Shown: piece by piece, positions 36,885-45,990 of the stretch
How positions within the stretch are numbered: the first letter of the stretch is position 1
How the letters are laid out: every line of letters begins with the position of its first letter
Origin: Limnobacter sp. MED105
GTDB lineage: Bacteria > Pseudomonadota > Gammaproteobacteria > Burkholderiales > Burkholderiaceae_B
Length of the DNA stretch: 64,000 nucleotides
Assembly (NCBI RefSeq): GCF_000170915.1
Contig: NZ_ABCT01000006.1
Location: 62,001 to 126,000 of the forward strand
Direction: 5' to 3'
Program-made: the position numbers and the translations under genes
The notes under the pieces: generated by a model
Database searches by the model: none
Told to the model about the DNA's origin: nothing
Seen by the model: only the letters and a program-made list of their open reading frames with translations

Positions 36885-39317
36885 ATGCAATTCACAGAAT
36901 CCTGGTTGAAGTCACTCGTCAACACCCCTTTGAACACGCAAGAGTTGGGCGACAAGCTCACCATGGCGGGTTTGGAGGTTGAAGAACTGGAACCCCTGGC
37001 TCCGGAATTTTCCGGCGTGGTGGTGGGTTTGGTGGTGAAAAAAGACAAGCACCCCGATGCTGACCGCCTTAGTGTGTGTCAAGTGCAAGTGGGCGAAGGC
37101 GACGTGCGCCAAATTGTGTGCGGCGCCCCCAATGTGGCCGAAGGCCTGAAAGTGCCTTGTGCATTGCCCGGTGCTGAACTGCCTGGCGGCTTCAAGATCA
37201 AGCCCACGAAAATGCGTGGTGTTGAAAGTGGCGGCATGCTGTGCTCTGGCAAAGAACTGGGCGTGCCCAGCGATGTGGATGGCCTGCACATTTTGAACAC
37301 TGATTTCCCGGTGGGTGGCAATGTGCGCGAGCTTCTCGGCTTGAACGAAATGAAGTTCACCTTGAAAATGACGCCGAACCGCGCTGACTGTTTAAGCGTG
37401 TGGGGCGTGGCCCGTGAAGTGGCGGCACTGACCGGTGCCACACTGAATGCACCTTCGTTTGCACCTGTGGCAGCCACGATTGGCGATACGCTGAAAGTCA
37501 ATGTTGAAAACACCGACCTGTGCGGCCGGTTTGCCGGGCGTGTAATTCGCGGTGTGAACAACAACGCAAAAACTCCGCAGTGGATGGTTGATCGCCTTGA
37601 AGGCGCAGGCCAGCGCAGCTTGAACGCGCTGGTTGATATTTCAAACTATGTGATGCTTGAATTGGGCCGCCCCAGCCATGTGTTCGATCTGGACAAAGTG
37701 CAGGGCGACCTGACTGTGCGCTGGGCACGCGAAGGTGAAAAACTGAAACTGCTGAACGACATGGAAGTGGCCCTGAAGCCCCACATGGGCGTGATTTGCG
37801 ATGCCAATGGCCCGGAAGCACTGGCTGGCATTATGGGAGGTGACCACACTGCAGTGAATGAAGGCACTACCAATATTTTTGTTGAAGCTGCGTTTTGGCA
37901 TCCCGATGCAATTGTGGGTCGTGCACGCGAATTCAATTTCTCCTCCGATGCCTCACACCGCTTCGAGCGTGGCGTGGACTTCCAAACCATTCCAGAGCAC
38001 ATCGAGCGCATTACTGCCTTGATTCTCGAAATTTGTGGTGGCCAGGCTGGCCCCGTGTTGGACCAAGTGTTGAGCCTGCCTGCTCGCAAGCCAGTCAAAC
38101 TGCGCCATGCGCGTGCTGAAATGGTGATTGGCATGCCATTCACTGTTGAGCAGGTGAAGGGTGTGTTCTCCAAACTGGGCTTTCAATTCAGCGCCGAAGG
38201 GCAGGGCACCGACACTTGTTACGTGGTCAACCCGCCTAGCTACCGCTTCGACATTAATATCGAAGAGGACCTGATCGAAGAAGTAATTCGCGTGGTGGGC
38301 TACGACAGCCTGCCGCTGCGTGCACCCAGGGGCAAACTGAAAATGTTGCCTGCCGCTGAAGGCAAGATTGGCCGCCATGCCATTCGCCGCCAAGTGGCCG
38401 CGCTGGGCTACCAAGAAGTGGTTAGCTACAGCTTCACGCCCGAGCAATGGGAGGCGGATTTCAATGCCAACACCAACCCGGTTCGCTTGCTGAATCCGAT
38501 TGCCAGCCACTTAAGCGTGATGCGCTCGACCTTGATCGGAAGCCTGACCGGTGTGTTGAAACACAACCTGGGCCACCGTGTAGACCGTTTGCGTGTGTTT
38601 GAAGTGGCGCGCGTATTCGAGAAAGACGACAAAGTGCAAGACGGCGCACAAACCGTGGCTGGTTTTAAGCAAACCTGGAAAGTGGGCGGTTTGGCTTATG
38701 GGTTGGCTGACCAACTGCAATGGGCCGCAGGCAACAACCGCGCACTCGACTTTTTTGATGTGAAGGGCGATGTAGAGCAACTGCTGCATGGCCGCAAAGT
38801 GGATTTTGAGGCATTTGACGCCGCAAACCCCCTCCCAGCCTTACACCCAGGCCGTAGCGCTCGTGTGCTGGTGAACAAGCAGCCCATCGGTTTTATCGGT
38901 GAATTGCACCCCAAATTGGCTCAAGAATACGATTTGCCGCAGGCACCCATCGTGTTCGAATTGCTGTTGGATGGCTTGAACACCCGCAAATTGCCTGCTT
39001 TCAAAGATGTTTCAAAACAGCCTGTGGTGGTTCGGGACCTGGCTTTCGTAGTAGAGCAAAGTATTGCTGCTGCGCAGCTAAAAAAAGCATTCACGGAAGT
39101 GAAAGATGACAACCTTGCTTGGCTGAAATCGGTTATCCTTTTCGATGAATTCGTACCGAAAGAAGAAGGTAAGGGTCTGAATCTAAATGAGAAAAGTTTG
39201 GCGTTCAGGCTTACCCTTCAAGCCAGCGACCGCAGCTTGACCGATGCAGACATCGAGCCTTTGTTGAAAAAAATGATTGACCAGGCAGGCCAGCGTTGTG
39301 CGGCCCGCTTGCGATAA
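36885..39317 (+). CDS. pheT: Phenylalanyl-tRNA synthetase beta subunit
   Basis: 810 residues (E. coli 795). It has an N-terminal EMAP-like tRNA-binding domain (about 40-150; 'KHPDADRLSVCQV'), B3/4 editing domain (about 210-385; 'NALVDISNYVMLELGRPSH'), B5 and the catalytic-like core, and a C-terminal anticodon-binding domain (about 715-808; 'FKDVSKQPVVVRDLAFVV'). It pairs with pheS and overlaps nothing; ihfA begins 26 bp after the stop, as in most proteobacteria. Confidence 0.98.
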   Translation: MQFTESWLKSLVNTPLNTQELGDKLTMAGLEVEELEPLAPEFSGVVVGLVVKKDKHPDADRLSVCQVQVGEGDVRQIVCGAPNVAEGLKVPCALPGAELPGGFKIKPTKMRGVESGGMLCSGKELGVPSDVDGLHILNTDFPVGGNVRELLGLNEMKFTLKMTPNRADCLSVWGVAREVAALTGATLNAPSFAPVAATIGDTLKVNVENTDLCGRFAGRVIRGVNNNAKTPQWMVDRLEGAGQRSLNALVDISNYVMLELGRPSHVFDLDKVQGDLTVRWAREGEKLKLLNDMEVALKPHMGVICDANGPEALAGIMGGDHTAVNEGTTNIFVEAAFWHPDAIVGRAREFNFSSDASHRFERGVDFQTIPEHIERITALILEICGGQAGPVLDQVLSLPARKPVKLRHARAEMVIGMPFTVEQVKGVFSKLGFQFSAEGQGTDTCYVVNPPSYRFDINIEEDLIEEVIRVVGYDSLPLRAPRGKLKMLPAAEGKIGRHAIRRQVAALGYQEVVSYSFTPEQWEADFNANTNPVRLLNPIASHLSVMRSTLIGSLTGVLKHNLGHRVDRLRVFEVARVFEKDDKVQDGAQTVAGFKQTWKVGGLAYGLADQLQWAAGNNRALDFFDVKGDVEQLLHGRKVDFEAFDAANPLPALHPGRSARVLVNKQPIGFIGELHPKLAQEYDLPQAPIVFELLLDGLNTRKLPAFKDVSKQPVVVRDLAFVVEQSIAAAQLKKAFTEVKDDNLAWLKSVILFDEFVPKEEGKGLNLNEKSLAFRLTLQASDRSLTDADIEPLLKKMIDQAGQRCAARLR

Positions 39318-39343
39318 ATATTGATAAATAGGTAGAACTCACT

Positions 39344-39712
39344 GTGGATCAATTTGTGTTGAACGACGACCGAAGCAACGAAACTACTACGCGCTCTGAC
39401 CGCATGGACCTGATTGAAGATGGTCTGGCCTCGGGCTCCCTGACCAAGGCTGAATTGGCTGAAATGTTGTTTGACAGCCTGGGCCTGAACAAGCGCGAAG
39501 CCAAAGACTTCGTGGATGCATTTTTCGATGAAATCCGCACCACGCTTGAAAGTGGCGATTCTGTGAAATTGTCGGGTTTTGGCAATTTCCAGTTGCGTGA
39601 CAAACCCCAACGCCCGGGAAGAAATCCAAAAACTGGCGAAGAGATTCCCATTGCAGCGCGTAGAGTGGTAACCTTTCATCCCAGCCAGAAACTTAAAGCT
39701 TTGGTTGAATAA
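39344..39712 (+). CDS. ihfA: Integration host factor alpha subunit with N-terminal extension
   Basis: DNA-bending protein of the HU/IHF family. From '[19 protein letters not shown]' onward it follows IHF-alpha closely, including the beta-arm '[20 protein letters not shown]' with the minor-groove-intercalating proline. The GTG at 39344 gives 122 residues, about 20-25 more than E. coli IhfA (99); the extra N terminus ([20 protein letters not shown]) is acidic/polar. The ATG at 39404 is an alternative that would remove most of the extension. Its position after pheT is the conserved ihfA location. Confidence 0.94.
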   Translation: MDQFVLNDDRSNETTTRSDRMDLIEDGLASGSLTKAELAEMLFDSLGLNKREAKDFVDAFFDEIRTTLESGDSVKLSGFGNFQLRDKPQRPGRNPKTGEEIPIAARRVVTFHPSQKLKALVE

Positions 39713-39749
39713 TTTTCACTAAATTATTTAAGTACAAGCCAATTACTCA

Positions 39750-40133
39750 ATGCAAAAAACCGTAAACGCAGACGGAGCGCCACCCACAGCAAGCTTGCCG
39801 CCCATCCCGGCCAAGCGCTACTTCACCATTGGTGAGGTCAGTGAGCTGTGCGGCGTAAAAACCCACGTGCTCCGCTATTGGGAGCAAGAATTTACGCAAT
39901 TGAAGTCGATTACCCGCCGCGGCAATCGTCGTTATTACCAGCACCATGAAGTGTTGTTCATTCGCAGAATTCGTGAACTGCTGTACGAGCATGGCTTCAC
40001 CATCAACGGCGCACGCAATCGGTTGGATCAGGAAAAAAATGGCCCTGCTGGTGACGCACCGCTGCCAATTTTGATTGATCGCGAAGTTTTGAAAGAACAA
40101 TTGCTAAATTTGCGCGAAGCACTCAAAGCTTAA
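39750..40133 (+). CDS. MerR-family transcriptional regulator
   Basis: 127 residues with an N-terminal winged helix: 'FTIGEVSELCGVKTHVLRYW' (recognition helix), 'NRRYYQHHEVLFIRRIRELL' (wing and dimer helix). A short C-terminal tail (about 100-127) has no metal-binding cysteines, so the effector is unknown and metal sensing is unlikely. This gene conventionally follows ihfA in beta- and gammaproteobacteria, just before tRNA-Pro as here. Its target is not evident. Confidence 0.92.
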   Translation: MQKTVNADGAPPTASLPPIPAKRYFTIGEVSELCGVKTHVLRYWEQEFTQLKSITRRGNRRYYQHHEVLFIRRIRELLYEHGFTINGARNRLDQEKNGPAGDAPLPILIDREVLKEQLLNLREALKA

Positions 40134-40160
40134 GCGTTTCTGGGTATAATCCAGCCTTCT

Positions 40161-40237
40161 CGGAATGTGGCGCAGCCTGGTAGCGCACTTGCATGGGGTG
40201 CAAGGGGTCGGAGGTTCGAATCCTCTCATTCCGACCA
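40161..40237 (+). tRNA. tRNA-Pro (anticodon GGG)
   Basis: 77 bases with a 7-bp acceptor CGGAATG/CATTCCG, D-stem GCGC/GCGC type arm, anticodon stem CTTGC/GCAAG with loop ATGGGGT (anticodon GGG), T-loop TTCGAAT and encoded CCA (40235-40237). A perfect TATAAT (40145-40150) sits 10 bp upstream; no clear -35 was found. Confidence 0.97.
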
Positions 40238-40245
40238 AAAAATTG

Positions 40246-40280
40246 AAAAAGGCCTAGGTTTAAAAACCTGGGCTTTTTTG
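40246..40280 (+). terminator. Terminator after tRNA-Pro
   Basis: Imperfect stem GGCCTAGGTTT / AAACCTGGGC flanked by A and T tracts (T run at 40274-40279). It also faces the convergent VIT-type gene (stop at 40314). Confidence 0.75.
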
Positions 40281-40313
40281 TTTTTGTACGCCAATGTTAC
40301 GTGGCGCTTATTG

Positions 40314-41003
40314 CTAAGCCGCCACCCCGAACAAGGCACCCACACCTGCGGTCAGGCCCATGGCCAAGGCGCCCCAGAAGGTAACGCGCACCGCAGCCAC
40401 ACGCACGGAAGAACCGCCCGCCTTTGCAGCCAATGCACCCAAAGCTGCCAGGAAAAACAGTGCGCTTCCAGCAACGCCCCACATCAGTAAATTTGCTGGT
40501 AACAGCAAAGCCACCAGCAAAGGCAAAAAGGCACCTGCAGCAAATGTGGCCGCTGAGGCCAAAGCGGCTTGCACGGGTTTGGCAGCGAGTGTGTCAGACA
40601 AACCGAGTTCGTCCCGTGCGTGTGCGCCCAGTGCATCATGTGCCATCAATTGAGTGGCCACCTGTTGTGCCAGGTTCTCATCAAGCCCCCGATCGACATA
40701 AATCGATGTCAACTCAGCATGTTCATGGTCGGGCTGATTGGCCAGTTCAGCGCGTTCGCGTGCAAGGTCGGCGTTTTCAGTGTCGGCTTGCGAGCTGACA
40801 GACACATACTCGCCCGCTGCCATGGACATGGCACCTGCCACCAAGCTGGCTACACCTGCGACCAGTATTGCCTTTGAGCCTGCACCTGTTGCAGCTACAC
40901 CCAACACCAGGCTGGCGGTAGACACAATGCCGTCATTTGCGCCAAGCACTGCGGCGCGCAGCCAGCCGGTACGGTGGCCTTTGTGTTTTTCAAGGTGTCT
41001 CAT
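40314..41003 (-). CDS. VIT1/CCC1-family iron/manganese transporter
   Basis: 229 residues with the family's five-helix layout. The first helix begins 'GANDGIVSTASLVLGVAATG' and the second 'VASLVAGAMSMAAGEYVSVS' carries the metal-selective Gly/Met/Glu residues. A cytoplasmic Asp/Glu-rich segment (about 75-125; 'DTENADLARERAELANQ') corresponds to the metal-binding domain, and three C-terminal helices follow. It probably moves Fe(II)/Mn(II) out of the cytoplasm, from family knowledge. It stands alone, divergent from the GMC oxidoreductase gene. Confidence 0.92.
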   Translation of the reverse strand: MRHLEKHKGHRTGWLRAAVLGANDGIVSTASLVLGVAATGAGSKAILVAGVASLVAGAMSMAAGEYVSVSSQADTENADLARERAELANQPDHEHAELTSIYVDRGLDENLAQQVATQLMAHDALGAHARDELGLSDTLAAKPVQAALASAATFAAGAFLPLLVALLLPANLLMWGVAGSALFFLAALGALAAKAGGSSVRVAAVRVTFWGALAMGLTAGVGALFGVAA

Positions 41004-41089
41004 GCGCAGTTTTCTGGGTAAGTTTTCGTTAGGGGTATTGTGGCGCAGTAGTATGGATCTGTAATCAATAATAACAAGGGTGGGGACTG

Positions 41090-42793
41090 ATGGATGAATT
41101 CGACTTCGTCATCGTGGGCGCTGGGTCTTCCGGTTGTGTGATGGCCAACAGGCTTACTGCATGCGGGCGGTTCAAGGTGTTGTTGCTTGAAGCCGGCCCT
41201 ACGGACCAAAAAAATCCATTAATTAAAATGCCGGCTGGTATTGCCGCACTGGTGTACAGCCAAAAGTACACATGGCGATACTGGAGCACGCCGCAAGCGC
41301 ATTTGGGCAATCGTGAAATGTTTCAGCCTCGGGGTAGAACGCTGGGTGGATCAAGCTCAATCAATGCGTGCGTGAATATTCGCGGCAATGCGGCAGATTT
41401 CAATTTATGGGCTGATTTGGGGTGCGATGGTTGGTCTTACGACGACGTGCTGCCTTACTTTAAAAAGTCTGAAAGCTATGCTCCTTTGCAGCAAGGCCAC
41501 AACAGCGAGCTCTCAAAGTTTCATGGTGCTAACGGCCCATTGCATATTTCAAGTTCGGCGCATTTGAATCCGGTTTCTGCCGCGTTTGTGCAGGCGGGTA
41601 TTCAGGCGGGTTGGCCAGAGAACAATGATTTCAACGGGGTAAGCCAAACCGGGTTTGGAATTTACAAGTCTTATCACAAAGATGGTCAGCGATTCAGCAA
41701 TGCGAGGGCTTACTTGTGGCCGGTTGTCGATCGTCCCAATTTGACAGTAATCACTGATATTCGGGTAAGCCGGGTGGTGTTCGAGGGCAAACAGGCTGTT
41801 GGGGTTGAATACTTGGCTCAAGGTTTGAGAAAGGTAGCCAAAGCCAGGTGTGAGGTGGTGTTGAGTGCGGGTACCTTTAATACCCCCCAAGTTTTGATGT
41901 TGTCGGGTGTGGGGCCGAAGGCTGAACTGGACCGCCACAACATTGAAGTTCAGCACGACTTGCCCGGCGTGGGAAAAAATTTGCAGGATCACCTGGACGT
42001 ATTTTTGGTGATGAAAGCAAAGCCCGGTGTAACCATTTCACTGAACCCTTTGGCCTTGGGCCGCCGGTTTCTGGAATTGTTCAAGTACCTGTTTTTCAAG
42101 AAAGGCGAATTCAGCAGCCACCTGGCTGAGGCAGGTGGTTTTGTGAAATCTGCTGAAAGTGAGCCGATTGAAGACCTGCAGTTTCACGTGGTGCCTTTGC
42201 CAGCCACCAGGCATGGCTTGAATTTGTGGCCCATGTTTGGGCATTACGCTTACTCGGTGATGGCGTACGATCTTCGCCCGCTTTCCCGCGGAGAAGTTCG
42301 TTTGAGAAGTGCAGACCCGATGCAAGACCCAGAGATTGATCCAAATTATGGTGCGCATCAGCGCGACATTGATCGCTTGGTCAAGGCCATTAAAATTCTG
42401 CGAAATGTGGTCCAGCAGCCTGCATTGAAAGCGTACAGTCGATCGGAAATTGCACCTGGTGAGGGTGTGCAAACGGATTCGGAACTGGAGCGCTGGGTTC
42501 GCCAAACCGCGGAAACTGCCTATCACCCGGTGGGCACTTGCAAAATGGGTGTGGACGATATGGCCGTGGTGGATTCGCGCTTGCGTGTGCGGGGGCTCAC
42601 TGGTTTGCGAATTGTGGACTGTTCAATCATGCCGACCTTGGTGGGTGGCAACACCAACGCTGCTGCTACCATGATTGCGGAGAAGGCTGCTGACATGGTG
42701 TTGCAGGAGTTTGCTCGGCAAGCGCTTGGAGAAGGTGTGGAGGCTGCGCAGCAGGTGTTGGGCGCCATACCTGCCATGGCGCGAGGCGATTGA
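41090..42793 (+). CDS. GMC-family FAD oxidoreductase (choline/alcohol dehydrogenase-like)
   Basis: 567 residues. The FAD-binding Rossmann motif '[17 protein letters not shown]' is at residues 4-20, GMC signature 1 in '[19 protein letters not shown]' and signature 2 in '[18 protein letters not shown]'. The catalytic His pair region '[12 protein letters not shown]' and the C-terminal '[19 protein letters not shown]' are present. The family oxidises alcohols, choline or sugars; neither a betaine aldehyde dehydrogenase nor a cytochrome partner is adjacent, so the substrate is open. It is the last core-type gene before the accessory region. Confidence 0.92.
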   Translation: MDEFDFVIVGAGSSGCVMANRLTACGRFKVLLLEAGPTDQKNPLIKMPAGIAALVYSQKYTWRYWSTPQAHLGNREMFQPRGRTLGGSSSINACVNIRGNAADFNLWADLGCDGWSYDDVLPYFKKSESYAPLQQGHNSELSKFHGANGPLHISSSAHLNPVSAAFVQAGIQAGWPENNDFNGVSQTGFGIYKSYHKDGQRFSNARAYLWPVVDRPNLTVITDIRVSRVVFEGKQAVGVEYLAQGLRKVAKARCEVVLSAGTFNTPQVLMLSGVGPKAELDRHNIEVQHDLPGVGKNLQDHLDVFLVMKAKPGVTISLNPLALGRRFLELFKYLFFKKGEFSSHLAEAGGFVKSAESEPIEDLQFHVVPLPATRHGLNLWPMFGHYAYSVMAYDLRPLSRGEVRLRSADPMQDPEIDPNYGAHQRDIDRLVKAIKILRNVVQQPALKAYSRSEIAPGEGVQTDSELERWVRQTAETAYHPVGTCKMGVDDMAVVDSRLRVRGLTGLRIVDCSIMPTLVGGNTNAAATMIAEKAADMVLQEFARQALGEGVEAAQQVLGAIPAMARGD

Positions 42794-42848
42794 CTTGAGC
42801 TGACCCGATTCACTTGTTCTCACCCTACAGCGATAGTTGCTAGCCTGA

Positions 42849-43383
42849 ATGTTTAATCATTTCAGGAAGTCTAGACTTGGCTCACATTCAGTTTCTAAAT
42901 GCTTCGACCAGCGTGCAGTTTGTATCCGAGTATTCAAATCAGTGTTGATCGACATCATGCATAGGGCTGGTGTCGCATCAATATTGATTACGAGCACTGC
43001 ACGTACCCCAGCCGATCAAGCGCGCATTATGTACGACAACATTGAGAGGTACGGTGTGGCACATCAGAAGCTTCTTTTATGGCAAGTACGGTGATCGAGT
43101 GATTGATGAATACAGCAAACACAAAGCAAAAAATCATCGCAAGGAGTTCATTGTGTCGATGATGAAAGCAAAAATCATCGCGCTAGACCCATCTAAAGTG
43201 TCGAACCATGTTGCTGATCCAACGAAACTCAATGTGATTGATATTGCACCGTCCAGTATTCAGCCAAGTTTGCGCCAGCGATTTGTTGAGGCGGTTAAGG
43301 GCGAGGGTAGGGTGTCGAAGTATTTGGGGCCTCCATCCGATCCGGCCTATCATTTGGAAATTCCTCAGCCGGGCAAATCATGA
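42849..43383 (+). pseudogene. M15-like peptidase gene with a one-base frameshift
   Basis: Two overlapping frames join into one protein of about 177 residues. The first reads '...LITSTARTPADQARIMYDNI' and runs out at a TGA (43092-43094). The second resumes with 'YGKYGDRVIDEYSKHKAKNH' and ends 'DPAYHLEIPQPGKS'. Removing one T from the TTTT run at 43075-43078 restores 'HQKLLYGKYGDRVIDEY'. Residues 'SNHVADPTKLNVIDIAPSSI' and the final 'YHLE' resemble the S-x-H...D and H metal ligands of M15 D-Ala-D-Ala carboxypeptidase-like proteins. The stop overlaps the next gene's ATG (ATGA), so the two form a coupled pair. Sequencing error or true decay cannot be separated here. Confidence 0.65.
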
Positions 43384-43880
43384 TCAAAGCAACTTTAGCT
43401 GTATTGATGTTGACCATTTCCGCATCGATATTCAGCCCAGTGTGGGCTGCATCTTCAACTGCATGTGTTTTTGAAAGCAGTGGGGTGGATTTACAAAAAA
43501 TCAAAAGTTCGAAGCATGTGATCGGTTTTGAAGAGATAGAAAAGAAAGTTCGCTACACCGGAAACCTCAAAGGGGTGGGGGGCTTTTATCTGGAATTGTT
43601 TGGCTGCAACCATTACGGCGCAAGGCTGACAGTTTTACTTGGGCCAGATGACGACGCCAAAGTTTTTCGTAGAGCTTTACGTGTGGTGCCTGAATTGCTG
43701 TTTACCAAGCGTGACAGCCTAAAGGTAAAAAAAGCGCTGCTTGATATTCAAGCGGATGGCTTTACAACACCATTGCATTTGGCTGATTTGGCGAAAGAGC
43801 TTGGACTGACCGACGTGAGTGTTCAGGTGACTGAGGTGGAAGGCATGGGTTTGCTGGTGTTTCAGTTTTACGGGGGGTGA
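43380..43880 (+). CDS. Secreted protein of unknown function, coupled to the M15-like gene
   Basis: 166 residues with a clear signal peptide (MIKATLAVLMLTISASIFSP then VWA, cleavage likely after residue 23). The mature part has two cysteines ('TACVF' and 'LFGCNHYGARLTV'), alternating hydrophobic and charged strands and a C-terminal 'VEGMGLLVFQFYGG'. I recognise no family. The ATG overlaps the stop of the preceding peptidase-like gene by 4 bp, so the products probably act together in the periplasm; an inhibitor or immunity protein for the peptidase is a guess. The window gives no further clue. Confidence 0.6.
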   Translation: MIKATLAVLMLTISASIFSPVWAASSTACVFESSGVDLQKIKSSKHVIGFEEIEKKVRYTGNLKGVGGFYLELFGCNHYGARLTVLLGPDDDAKVFRRALRVVPELLFTKRDSLKVKKALLDIQADGFTTPLHLADLAKELGLTDVSVQVTEVEGMGLLVFQFYGG

Positions 43881-43913
43881 GTGCTTTGACGACGACAGGT
43901 CCAAAGACGGCTT

Positions 43914-43977
43914 TTCGGCCGAAGCGGTCATTCGGACAAGCTGCTGAAACGTCTACTTTGTCATCGAAAACCGACTT
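43914..43977 (+). repeat. Left copy of a ~65-bp inverted repeat flanking the cassette region
   Basis: Aligned with the reverse complement of 46956-47020 it shares AACGTCTAC (9/9), AAACCGACTT (10/10) at equal spacing, and 18 of 24 bases at the outer end (TTCGGCC... and AGCGG). It lies in the 310-bp gene-free stretch 43881-44190. The rest of that stretch is AT-rich and holds a TAACTTG...CAAGTTA inverted repeat (44122-44178) ending in a GTTAGAG at 44175-44181, a possible first cassette boundary. Confidence 0.6.
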
Positions 43978-44190
43978 CGAAAGCTAGATGGCATCTGAAG
44001 ATTGTTCCACTCTTAAGGACGCAATTCTAAGCTCACCATTTGTTGATAAATAACTAGGGTTTATTTTTCATTCGGTTCATGCAATGCTTGCCAAGTATTT
44101 GAAATAGTCAAGTTCATGAAATAACTTGCGACGTTCGGATAAAAGGATATCGCCGTTATTTTTAGATAAATCAAGTTAGAGTGTTTGGCT

Positions 44191-44652
44191 ATGAACATAA
44201 TCAACCAGTCTAATCAACATGAAAATTGGTTTGAGGCGCTTGCCTTGTGGAATCAAATTGCCAACTGGATTTCCTACAAAACATCCGAGCGTCAGTTGCG
44301 GCAACAGTTCAAAACAATGGCGGTCTATCTTTGGAATGAGAAAGATTGGCTAAAGGGTCAGTACCCAGAGCAATCCAAGTTCATAGAAAACCAAATTAAC
44401 ATCTCAAAATACATGCGTGTGATTGGAGATCTAGCCAACACAGTGAAACACCGAAACATCTCAAAGCATCAGCGCTCTGAGATGAGGCAGACTAATTACT
44501 TTGGCAAAGTCACGCTTGGCTGCGGGGCCTCGCGTCGCATGTACTACATTGACCTGGGTAAGGGAGAACACGAAGAGGTGTATCAGATTCTCCGCGGCGC
44601 TCTTGAAGAGTTCTCCACACTTAGGCAGCGTTTGTTGTCGGGAGCGAAGTGA
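44191..44652 (+). CDS. Gene-cassette protein 1, unknown function
   Basis: 153 residues from the ATG at 44191 (a TTG two codons earlier is possible). It is rich in Trp and Gln near the N terminus ('ENWFEALALWNQIANWI'), mainly helical in appearance, with 'IGDLANTVKHRN' in the middle. That recalls uncharacterised proteins often found in integron cassettes and near mobile DNA. R88 and H93 form an R-x4-H, but outside a convincing HEPN context. The stop is followed 5 bp later by an attC-like site, so this is cassette cargo. No function is assigned. Confidence 0.65.
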   Translation: MNIINQSNQHENWFEALALWNQIANWISYKTSERQLRQQFKTMAVYLWNEKDWLKGQYPEQSKFIENQINISKYMRVIGDLANTVKHRNISKHQRSEMRQTNYFGKVTLGCGASRRMYYIDLGKGEHEEVYQILRGALEEFSTLRQRLLSGAK

Positions 44653-44657
44653 ATGCG

Positions 44658-44756
44658 CTCTAACTATTCTGTCGAGAGGGGCCGCCTACAAGCTGCGCTT
44701 GTGGGTTTCCTTCGCGGCTTTACCGCTACGGCGGCCCCTCACGTCAAACGTTAGCT
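44658..44756 (+). repeat. attC-like recombination site 1
   Basis: 99-bp imperfect hairpin: CTCTAAC at the 5' end (consensus RYYYAAC), GTTAGCT at the 3' end (consensus GTTRRRY), and the inner 11-bp perfect arms GAGGGGCCGCC (44676-44686) and GGCGGCCCCTC (44730-44740). Simple-site spacing (TAACTATTC ... GTCAAACGTTAG) is as in known attC sites. Confidence 0.75.
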
Positions 44757-44768
44757 TAAGGAAGTGAT

Positions 44769-45881
44769 GTGACCGATAATTGGCCAATTAGTGAACGTCA
44801 TGTCCATCTTCAAGGTGGGTTACTGGCGATTAATCCTCCTCAATCGGAGAGGGTTTCGCTTTGGCCGACCACCACGGACAATAAAAAGCTGGAACTGAAG
44901 CTACCAACATACGGCAGTCTTTATTCAAAGCTGAAGGCGCTGAAATTAGAGATTGTTGGCGTTGAATTTACCACTCATGAGGGGGAAGCGATCGGTTCTT
45001 CACCTCCGCAGTGGCGCCCGTACGCACAACAGGAAAAAAATTGGGTTAACTGGGATGCATTTCAACTTTGGGGACAGCTTGGGAATTCGGCATACAGCCA
45101 TAAAAATGGGCTTTTCTATGACCTTTCGAAGAGAATTTCTTACCAACTTTCATCGCTAAGTGAACGGCTGAAAGAGTTGTCGCTTGCGTACAGGGCACAG
45201 CTTAATGCTCTTCGCATCAAAGGTAATCCTGAGCTTAGCGGGCGGTTTCAAGACGGCTTCACTGAGTTAACCTATCAAAAATTCCAGTCTTTTTTGTTCG
45301 AGTCCTGCATTTTACGTGATTACCTTTCTGAACTTGTATACAACTTTTCCCGATCCGGAGATTTGAGAGAGGAGAGAGAAATCACGACTGCCGGTGGTTT
45401 ACTGAAGTTATTGAAGAAAAAAACGGATTTGACCGATTTAGAGGCCGCCTTCTTAAATATGATGAGTAGCGATGGCTGGCTTAAAGAGCTTGGTGACTAC
45501 CGCGACTTAGTAATGCACTCTGCACCTATCAGCATGGTAAATCACAAGCTTTATTGTATTAAGGAAGTTGTGACCCTGCCCTCTGACAAAATGATACAAG
45601 TTGTTCGATTCCCAATCCCCAAAGACCCAGAGACCCTCTACAAAGAGAGAAGTAGAAGGGACGATTTTGATAGGTACATACGCCAATTCGAACTGATAGC
45701 AAAGGCTGCGCTTGAAGATTACGGCAAGTATGATTGTCTGCAGTATGCACACAAAGTCACCAATTTTCTTTCTAATCTTGCTCTATCTTGTGCGTCACTT
45801 TCCCCTTACAAACCGATGGTCCAGGAATTCGTAAAATCTGGTTCAGATATGAAGTCAGAATTCAAGTATGTATCAAGCTAA
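44769..45881 (+). CDS. Gene-cassette protein 2 with an R-x4-H motif, unknown function
   Basis: 370 residues from a GTG at 44769 with AAGGAAG five bases upstream. It is soluble, with many Leu/Lys/Glu helices and no signal peptide. Around residue 245 it reads 'ELGDYRDLVMHSAP', where R245 and H250 form the R-x4-H of HEPN-type RNases; the surrounding helices ('LEAAFLNMMSSDGWLKEL') fit a HEPN-like bundle. I do not recognise the full-length family. It ends exactly in the 5' core of attC site 2 (TAA within AGCTAAC), typical of cassette cargo. Confidence 0.65.
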   Translation: MTDNWPISERHVHLQGGLLAINPPQSERVSLWPTTTDNKKLELKLPTYGSLYSKLKALKLEIVGVEFTTHEGEAIGSSPPQWRPYAQQEKNWVNWDAFQLWGQLGNSAYSHKNGLFYDLSKRISYQLSSLSERLKELSLAYRAQLNALRIKGNPELSGRFQDGFTELTYQKFQSFLFESCILRDYLSELVYNFSRSGDLREEREITTAGGLLKLLKKKTDLTDLEAAFLNMMSSDGWLKELGDYRDLVMHSAPISMVNHKLYCIKEVVTLPSDKMIQVVRFPIPKDPETLYKERSRRDDFDRYIRQFELIAKAALEDYGKYDCLQYAHKVTNFLSNLALSCASLSPYKPMVQEFVKSGSDMKSEFKYVSS

Positions 45882-45953
45882 CCAAGGGCTGCAGCGGACC
45901 GCTTTTCCGGCGCGCTGCGCCTCCAAATCGACCGCTGAGCCCAGGCATTAGGT
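45876..45953 (+). repeat. attC-like recombination site 2
   Basis: 78-bp site from AGCTAAC to ATTAGGT. The arms GGGCTGCAGCGG (45886-45897) and CCGCTGAGCCC (45932-45942) pair except for one unpaired G, the extrahelical base characteristic of attC sites. The layout (TAACCAAGGGCTGCAGCGG...CAGGCATTAGG) closely follows typical class 1 cassette attC sites. Confidence 0.82.
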
Positions 45954-45990
45954 TTAAAAAGACGGACTGTCTCAACTTATTAGGAATTTG

